Below the pieces are notes generated by a model. The model made no database searches. It worked only from the letters and a program-made list of their open reading frames with translations, and had not been told where the DNA came from. From contig JADGAU010000021.1 of the NCBI GenBank assembly GCA_015231865.1, forward strand, positions 1-32,315: a DNA stretch of 32,315 bases, read 5' to 3'. Positions within the stretch are counted from its first letter, which is position 1. Each line of letters starts with the position of its first letter. This stretch comes from Gammaproteobacteria bacterium. Its GTDB lineage: Bacteria > Pseudomonadota > Gammaproteobacteria > GRL18. This document shows positions 1 to 5,835 of the stretch, one piece after another. The translations under genes were made by a program, and so were the position numbers.

Positions 1-53
1 CCCCAGCGCGACTCGAACGCACATCGGAACCTTAGGAGGGATCTGTTCTATCC
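1..53 (-). repeat. Distal att site: duplicated 3' portion of tRNA-Arg(CCT)
   Basis: 53 nt identical to 9049-9101 inside the intact tRNA; sequence diverges at position 54. The repeat may extend left of the window. Confidence 0.9.
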
Positions 54-159
54 TACAGTAGTATGTGTAAAAAAACAAATTCATTAAATTCAATATGTTA
101 TGTAACCTTGTTTTTTCCTGAATTGTTAAAAATGCAGTAAAAGGCATTGTTTCTAGGTG

Positions 160-187
160 AAAAAAGACCCTATAAAGACCCTAGAAA
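160..187. repeat. 28-bp direct repeat copy 1 (AAAAAAGACCCTATAAAGACCCTAGAAA), possible integrase arm-type site
   Basis: Identical to 8974-9001; contains two GACCCTA units 11 bp apart; lies just upstream of the likely int start. Confidence 0.75.
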
Positions 188-579
188 TGAACTACTATAA
201 CTTAACTAACAAATTCATTGATAAACTCCAAGTTATTGATAAAGAGAAAGAATATACTGACTCACATATCAAATCTTTAAAGCTTCGAGTTCCTAAACTT
301 ACCAAAAAAGACTCTGAAAATATAAAAAAGGTATTTTACCTGTATTACACTTTTCATGGGAAAAGGAATAAATGCAAGATAGGTCGATTTGGTGAAATTG
401 GAATAACTGAAGCTAGACAATCAGCAGAAAAGCTTTTAGCTCAGATTTCCTTGGGTCATGATCCACTAGCTGAAAAAGTTTCTTTGAGAAAAGAATTTGA
501 GAAGAAAAACTCTAATACTCTCAGAAAATTTCTCGATAATAAATATTATCCGTATGCTAATCAAGGTTTGATTTTATAA
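187..579 (+). pseudogene. Tyrosine recombinase/integrase, N-terminal arm-binding (DUF4102-like) fragment; catalytic domain missing
   Basis: KVFYLYYTFHGKRNKCKIGRFGEIGITEARQSAEKLLAQISLGHDPLAEK resembles the N-terminal domain of P4-type integrases; ORF ends after ~130 aa. ATG at 187 preferred over GTG at 157. Confidence 0.8.
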
Positions 580-776
580 TACTAAAGGTGTGCATCAGAA
601 TTTGACGGTTTAGTGCAATTAGTTTTATTTATATAAAATCTGGGGCTTGAAGGGCTATTTAATTAAGTCCTTATCTATTTAACTATATTGAGTAGTATCT
701 ATCAGATATAATGTTACACTACAAAAAATGCTTTTTTTTGATCTAAGAGTTCAAGTACGACAATAAGAAACACATT

Positions 777-950
777 ATGATGACAGCAAAAGAATATTTA
801 GGGGATATTAACGGTGGTAGTCTGATGCCCAAAGAGACACAGATGATTGCTAATCTCTTACTACAGGATTTATCTAAAGACAATTGGAATCATAAACTTG
901 TAGAAGATAATGTACATCAACGAAACACACCTAAAATCAGAATCAAGTGA
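777..950 (+). pseudogene. BrxA-like (DUF1819, BREX) N-terminal remnant
   Basis: MMTAKEYLGDINGGSLMPKETQMIANLLLQDLSKDNWNHKLVEDNVHQRNTP resembles the BrxA N-terminus (GGSL..E...IA.LLL...W......NVLQ); truncated to 57 aa. Not in the ORF track. Confidence 0.65.
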
Positions 951-975
951 TTAGTGGACAGTGGTTTGTGGACAG
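951..975 (+). repeat. Degenerate TTAGTGG-type heptamer repeats
   Basis: TTAGTGG ACAGTGG TTTGTGG ACAG directly after the BrxA-remnant stop codon. Confidence 0.6.
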
Positions 976-1031
976 ATTTTAGTCTACTATTGAACCAGAA
1001 AGTCGAACAAGAATTTATAAAGGATTATTTT

Positions 1032-1289
1032 ATGCAACCCATACAAATAATACTTGATGATGCACCAGCACACATTAATGTTCCAGACTCATTGCAGCAT
1101 CATAAAGTTGAAGTCACGTTTAAAGTTTTGGATGACAATAAAAAGGATACGCCATTACATAGTGAAGAATATATCAATAGTATTTGCGGTATTCTTCAAT
1201 CACCCAAATCAATGAGTCTAAAACAAATGGATGATGCGATAAAGCAAAGAGGTGGGAACCTCAGGGCGAGATCATTTAAAAGAACTTGA
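1032..1289 (+). CDS. Antitoxin-like protein of a PIN-toxin module, C-terminus altered by IS insertion
   Basis: MQPIQIILDDAPAHINVPDSLQHHKVEVTFKVLDD...MDDAIKQRGGNL; followed, when the IS is removed, by a PIN start overlapping its stop codon. Confidence 0.55.
   Translation: MQPIQIILDDAPAHINVPDSLQHHKVEVTFKVLDDNKKDTPLHSEEYINSICGILQSPKSMSLKQMDDAIKQRGGNLRARSFKRT
1252..1261. repeat. Target-site duplication of the IS (GTGGGAACCT), left
   Basis: Identical 10 bp at 2474-2483. Confidence 0.9.
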
Positions 1290-2473
1290 CATCAATAACT
1301 TATGTTGATCTAATTCCGAATTTCAATATTCGGAAATACAAATGAATGCCAGTTTAGTCGAGCACTTTTCAACGTTAAATGATTATAGAGTTAACAGAAG
1401 AAAAAGACACGAATTAATCGATATTATTGTTTTAAGCATAAGTGCTGTCATCAGTGGAGCAGAAGGATGGAAAGATATTGTTGATTTTGGTCATGATAAA
1501 TTAGATTGGTTAAGAAAGTTTGTTCCCTTACAAAATGGAATTCCCTCAGATGATACGGTAGCCCGAATTATATCGGGGTTATCGACAAAGGGTTTTCAGA
1601 GCTGTTTTCAAAGTTGGATACAGTCTGTTTTTGAAGTAACTGATGGAGAGATTATCTCCATTGATGGCAAGACGCATCGGCGTTCACATGATAAAAAGTC
1701 AAATAAAAAAGCCTTACATATGGTTAGTGCTTGGGCCAGTGAAAATAATATGGTTTTAGGACAAGTAAAGACAAGAGAAAAATCGAATGAAATTACAGCG
1801 ATTCCTGAGTTGTTAAGTGTTTTGGAATTAAAAGGCTGTATTGTCACGATTGATGCAATGGGATGTCAGGAAGCCATCGTTAAAGAAATCGTTGATAAAA
1901 AAGGTGACTATGCGATTGCAGTTAAAGGAAATCAAGGGAATTTGCATGATTCCATTATTGATTTTTTTGACACTGCAGAGGAGAAATCCTTTAAAAATAT
2001 TAACTATCATTATGATGAAACAGTCGATAAAGATCATGGTCGACTGGAGATTAGACGCTACTGGATCAGTGATAATTTAGACAGTATCCATAAACCTGAC
2101 AAATGGAAAGGCTTATCAGCCATTGGTATGGTTGAGGCAGAACGTCATGAAGGTGGAAAAGTCAGTATCGAAAAGCGTTACTATATTTTATCTTTTTTTG
2201 AAATTGGCTTATTTATTAAAGCAGTGCGTTCTCATTGGGGCATTGAAAATAAAGTGCATTGGGTATTGGATGTGACATTTCGAGAAGATGAAAGTCGTAT
2301 TCGCCGTGGTAACTCCACACATAACATGGGAGTCATTCGACATATGGCATTAAATTTATTGAAAAAAGAAAAAACCAAACGAAGTATTGCTGGAAAACGC
2401 CTTCGCTCTGCTTTAAATGATGACTTTAGAGCTAAGGTGTTGTGCTCTATATGATTTTAATGATTTTGCCCTG
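1262..2473 (+). mobile_element. ISAs1-family insertion sequence, 1212 bp
   Basis: Terminal inverted repeats CAGGGCGAGATCATTTAAAA / CAGGGCAAAATCATTAAAAT (revcomp); 10-bp TSD; intact transposase. Confidence 0.92.
1342..2454 (+). CDS. ISAs1 family transposase
   Basis: IDGKTHRRSHD, VTIDAMGCQ, YAIAVKGNQ, SHWGIENKVHWVLDVTFREDESRIRRG motifs. Confidence 0.95.
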   Translation: MNASLVEHFSTLNDYRVNRRKRHELIDIIVLSISAVISGAEGWKDIVDFGHDKLDWLRKFVPLQNGIPSDDTVARIISGLSTKGFQSCFQSWIQSVFEVTDGEIISIDGKTHRRSHDKKSNKKALHMVSAWASENNMVLGQVKTREKSNEITAIPELLSVLELKGCIVTIDAMGCQEAIVKEIVDKKGDYAIAVKGNQGNLHDSIIDFFDTAEEKSFKNINYHYDETVDKDHGRLEIRRYWISDNLDSIHKPDKWKGLSAIGMVEAERHEGGKVSIEKRYYILSFFEIGLFIKAVRSHWGIENKVHWVLDVTFREDESRIRRGNSTHNMGVIRHMALNLLKKEKTKRSIAGKRLRSALNDDFRAKVLCSI

Positions 2474-2483
2474 GTGGGAACCT

Positions 2484-2642
2484 TTGATTGCTCTTGATAC
2501 TAATGTCATTGTGCGATTATTGGTAAATTCAACATATGAGTTTTGCCAAGATATTATACGAGAATACTTATTAAAAAGATTAAACTTTCATGGTTCATAT
2601 TTAATTTACAGCCAAAGAAATACAGTTGTTAAGAGTTTGTAG
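2484..2642 (+). pseudogene. PIN-domain (VapC-like) toxin, 5' remnant
   Basis: TTG-initiated (M)IALDTNVIVRLLVN typical of the PIN N-terminus, then loss of homology and an early stop. Confidence 0.65.
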
Positions 2643-2659
2643 TGCAGAGATTATATCTT

Positions 2660-4150
2660 ATGAACCAATCAATATTACAACTCCTACAACAGTCAGAAGG
2701 CAAACAGTTAGAGTTTAAGCATGACTTATCATCACCTAAACCTATTATGAAAACCCTGACTGCTTTTGCTAATACGGCAGGTGGAACTTTAATTATCGGT
2801 ATTACTGACTCAGGTGAAGTTACCGGTGTTGAGAACCCACTCGATGAAGAAGAACGTCTATGCAGCTTAATTGCTGATTCTATTGCACCTAGAATAGTGC
2901 CTACTATTGAAATGGTCACTGTTGAGGGGAAAACTTTATTAATGATTGAGGTCTTTTTAAGCGGCACTCGTCCCCATTTTATAAAAAGCATCGGTCATGA
3001 AAATGGGACTTATGTTCGTTTAGGCTCTACTAATCGTCAGGCTGATAATGATTTAATTGGTGAGTTACAACGAGGGCTTTCAAGAGTTAGTTTTGACTCT
3101 ATGCCTATGCCGCACTTATCTCAGGATGATCTTGATATTAATGCAATAGCTGAGGACTTTAGCAATAAACAAATTAATGATAAGTCATTACAGAGCTTAC
3201 GAATATTAACTACAGCTCAAGGAAAACTTGTCCCTACTCAGGGTGGTATTCTTCTATACGCTAAAGACCGTCGTTTTCATTTTGATGATGCCTGGATTCA
3301 ATGTGGTCGATTTATCGGTAATGATAAAGCCGATATCTTTGACCAGATAGATATAGTCGACCCATTACCTAAAGCGGTTGATAGCATTATGCTATTTCTG
3401 AAAAAACATGCTATGAGAGGAGCTGACTTTTCTGAAATACGTCGTAAAGATATTTGGAGTATTCCTATTGAGATTATGCGTGAAGTAGTTGTTAATGCGT
3501 TAGTTCATGCGGATTATTCTCACCGAGGGACACCGATACGAATAGCCTTTTTTGATAATCGTATCGAAGTTGAAAGTCCAGGTATTCTATTACCAGGGTT
3601 AACTATCGACGATATGAAGCAAGGTGTTTCTCAAATCCGAAACCCTGTTATTGCCAGAATATTTAAAGAACTAGATTTAATAGAACAATGGGGAAGCGGA
3701 ATCCCTGGTATATTTAAAAAAGCACAAGAAGATAAACTCCCCGAACCAGTTATTAAAGAAATCGGGATGAGGGTTAGATTTACAGTAAAACTAAAACCGA
3801 TTGCCCCCTTGACTAAAGAACAGTCTCGAAAAGGAAGTTCAAATACAGGAGCTTCAAATACAGGAGCAGAGTCAGTGACCCAGTCAGATTTACAGCTAGA
3901 GTCACGGCTAGAGTCACGGCTAGAGTCAAAATTAGCGGCTAGAGTTATAGTCGTATTACAACAAGGTGAATTAGGTAAATCTGAATTAGCTGAGTCCCTT
4001 AGGCATAAAAGTGTTTCAGGCGAACTTAATAAACAAGTCAAAGAATTATTAGCTAAAGAACTGATTGAAAGAACTATACCCGACAAGCCTAATAGCCGAC
4101 TACAAAAATATAGACTAACCCAAAAGGGAAAATTAGTGGTTAGTGGTTAG
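2660..4150 (+). CDS. AlbA_2 / HATPase-like ATP-binding protein (COG2865-type putative regulator)
   Basis: QSEGKQLEFKHDL..., FANTAGGTLIIGITDSGEVTGV, REVVVNALVHADYSHRGTPIRIAFFDNRIEVESPG motifs; C-terminal wHTH. Confidence 0.88.
   Translation: MNQSILQLLQQSEGKQLEFKHDLSSPKPIMKTLTAFANTAGGTLIIGITDSGEVTGVENPLDEEERLCSLIADSIAPRIVPTIEMVTVEGKTLLMIEVFLSGTRPHFIKSIGHENGTYVRLGSTNRQADNDLIGELQRGLSRVSFDSMPMPHLSQDDLDINAIAEDFSNKQINDKSLQSLRILTTAQGKLVPTQGGILLYAKDRRFHFDDAWIQCGRFIGNDKADIFDQIDIVDPLPKAVDSIMLFLKKHAMRGADFSEIRRKDIWSIPIEIMREVVVNALVHADYSHRGTPIRIAFFDNRIEVESPGILLPGLTIDDMKQGVSQIRNPVIARIFKELDLIEQWGSGIPGIFKKAQEDKLPEPVIKEIGMRVRFTVKLKPIAPLTKEQSRKGSSNTGASNTGAESVTQSDLQLESRLESRLESKLAARVIVVLQQGELGKSELAESLRHKSVSGELNKQVKELLAKELIERTIPDKPNSRLQKYRLTQKGKLVVSG
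3896..3928 (+). repeat. 12-bp in-frame tandem repeat CTAGAGTCACGG x ~2.8 (LESR)
   Basis: Direct reading: LESRLESRLESKL. Confidence 0.85.
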
Positions 4151-4165
4151 TGGTTAGTGGTTAGT
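4133..4165 (+). repeat. TTAGTGG heptanucleotide tandem repeat x ~4.7
   Basis: Direct reading; overlaps the stop codon of the AlbA_2 gene. Confidence 0.97.
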
Positions 4166-4201
4166 AAAAAGAAAAAGAAAAAGAAAAAGAAAAAGAAAAA
4201 G
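4166..4201 (+). repeat. (AAAAAG)6 hexanucleotide microsatellite
   Basis: Direct reading; lies just upstream of the RBS/ATG of the next small ORF. Confidence 0.97.
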
Positions 4202-4209
4202 ACAGGAGA

Positions 4210-4365
4210 ATGATTTTGAAAACGGAAGAATTAATAAAGGAAATTGACCTTTTATGTTTGTCAGAAAAGTTATTATTAGTTGAAGATATACGGGATAAAA
4301 TCGCAAGTAATAATGAAGATATACCAATGCCACAATGGCATAAACTCTTTCCTGTTCTAAAATGA
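4210..4365 (+). CDS. Small antitoxin-like ORF (addiction-module component family-like), 51 aa, possibly truncated
   Basis: MILKTEELIKEIDLLCLSEKLLLVEDIRDKIASNNEDIPMPQWHKLFPVLK; AGGAG RBS; stop overlaps the next start (ATGA). Confidence 0.55.
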   Translation: MILKTEELIKEIDLLCLSEKLLLVEDIRDKIASNNEDIPMPQWHKLFPVLK

Positions 4366-5420
4366 ATACAAAGCAGATTGAAGATGCTTCACATTTATTT
4401 TCTGAGCATTATGGGACTTATAGTGAAACTTCCAAAATTTGCCCCGGAGGAAAAATAAAATTAGGTTTCAACTTTTACAAAAAATTATGTGCCGAAAAAA
4501 ATTGCTTTGTTTCTATGGCGTATATTAATGACACCTTGATTGGTCAGGCTTTTTATATGCTCATGGATACCCCTGGGGGGATTATATCCTGGGTATTGCA
4601 ATTGGTTGTTCATACAGAGCATAGAAGAAAAAGGATTGCGGATCGATTATTGTATTCTGTTTGGGGTTTTTCTAATTATAGAGCGTGGGGCTTGGCAACG
4701 GCTAATCCGCTTACAATTAAAACTTTGGAAGCAGCAACCTTTAGAAAAGTAAAACCTGCTGAGATTTTAAAACATCCTGATGTTATTCAATCTATTGCTC
4801 AGTCTATAGGTTATGTTGGTCTTGAAAAGATTAAGATTAACGAGTCCTTATCGGTTGTTGATAGTAATTTTTGTTCTGATCATAAAGGTTTAGAAAATCT
4901 TAAACGGGCATACAATGCTGAATGGTTTTTAGGAGATTGTCCTGAATGTCATGAATGGTTTGCGGTAATCTTTAGAGAGCAAGATTTTGAAAATATTAAG
5001 CCTGAAAGACTGGAAGCATTGATCACCCACTCTGAAGATACTTTAAATGAGGCTTACTCCAGGATGGGTATAGCTTCACACTCCTGGGCAAAACATACAG
5101 ATTCTGAGGTTCAATATCTTTTGAAGCAAATAGCTTTAAATAAAAATGCCTTTATAGCTGATTTTGGCTGTGGTGCAGGCAGACACCTGAAAGCGTTTAA
5201 GCAGCATGGTTTTGAAAATAAACGCTACAGAAAGGATGAGATTATTCAATTATTAGAAAAGGCAGGATTGGAAGTTTTAGACAGCCGGTATGTTCAGGCA
5301 GGTAAATGGGATAATGCTTTACAGGCAACCGATAAACGTGCAAAAGAAATTTTATTATTTGCCAGCCCCCTAACCACTAACCACTATCCCCCAAAATATG
5401 AATATAGAACAATTAATTAA
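4362..5420 (+). CDS. GNAT acetyltransferase fused to a SAM-methyltransferase fragment (MTase core internally deleted)
   Basis: GNAT-like N-terminus (LQLVVHTEHRRKRIADRLL); FGCGAGRHLKAF motif I followed directly by the MTase C-terminal segment RKDEIIQLLEKAGLEVLDSRYVQAGKWDNALQATDKRAKEI. Confidence 0.7.
   Translation: MNTKQIEDASHLFSEHYGTYSETSKICPGGKIKLGFNFYKKLCAEKNCFVSMAYINDTLIGQAFYMLMDTPGGIISWVLQLVVHTEHRRKRIADRLLYSVWGFSNYRAWGLATANPLTIKTLEAATFRKVKPAEILKHPDVIQSIAQSIGYVGLEKIKINESLSVVDSNFCSDHKGLENLKRAYNAEWFLGDCPECHEWFAVIFREQDFENIKPERLEALITHSEDTLNEAYSRMGIASHSWAKHTDSEVQYLLKQIALNKNAFIADFGCGAGRHLKAFKQHGFENKRYRKDEIIQLLEKAGLEVLDSRYVQAGKWDNALQATDKRAKEILLFASPLTTNHYPPKYEYRTIN
5370..5390 (-). repeat. Inverted-orientation heptamer repeats (CTAACCA CTAACCA CTATCCC)
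   Basis: Reverse complement of the TTAGTGG unit; lies between the GNAT-MTase and the PglZ-like remnant. Confidence 0.8.
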
Positions 5421-5757
5421 AGGCATTAACAGTAAGTTTACGGAATACCGTATTTTATTTTGGTATGACTCAGAACATAGCTTTCAAGAAACTTGGTTTG
5501 CAGATAAATATGAACAAGGTGAAGATTGGAGAAGTTTAGCTTGGTGGATTCATGATCATTTACCACATTGTGGAATGTACTTTTTCCCTAAACTTGCAGC
5601 ATTTAATATTAATTGGAATGAAAAAAATAAAGACAAAAACATCAAAAGCATCAAAAGCTATATTAATCCTAAAGGCACTCTGACTAAACCTGGAATGGAT
5701 AACTATGATGGTGATCATTCCAAATGGTATGAGAGCTTTCCTAAATTAAAAACGTAA
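5398..5757 (+). CDS. Chimeric ORF: PglZ-like (BREX) N-terminal ~30 aa joined to an unassigned segment
   Basis: MNIEQLIKGINSKFTEYRILFWYDSEHSFQET resembles the PglZ N-terminus (RIVFWYD...F); the remainder (DHLPHCGMYFFPKLAAFNINWNE...) does not. Confidence 0.5.
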   Translation: MNIEQLIKGINSKFTEYRILFWYDSEHSFQETWFADKYEQGEDWRSLAWWIHDHLPHCGMYFFPKLAAFNINWNEKNKDKNIKSIKSYINPKGTLTKPGMDNYDGDHSKWYESFPKLKT

Positions 5758-5835
5758 TAAGAATTATAATCTGGTTGATGAAAAATATAACTAATTAGTT
5801 AGAATCAAAAATAATCATAATCATTCAAATTAGAG

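Noticed and set aside
1-53. tRNA gene at the window start
   Set aside because: Only the 3' portion is present and it diverges at 54, before the D arm; treated as an att duplicate.
954-1031. N-terminal part of the listed ORF 954-1289 (MDSGLWTDF...)
   Set aside because: Encoded by degenerate heptamer repeats and non-coding-looking sequence; the likely antitoxin start is the ATG at 1032.
3631-4086. 151-aa minus-strand ORF inside the AlbA_2 gene
   Set aside because: Antisense shadow ORF with Ser-rich low-complexity translation.
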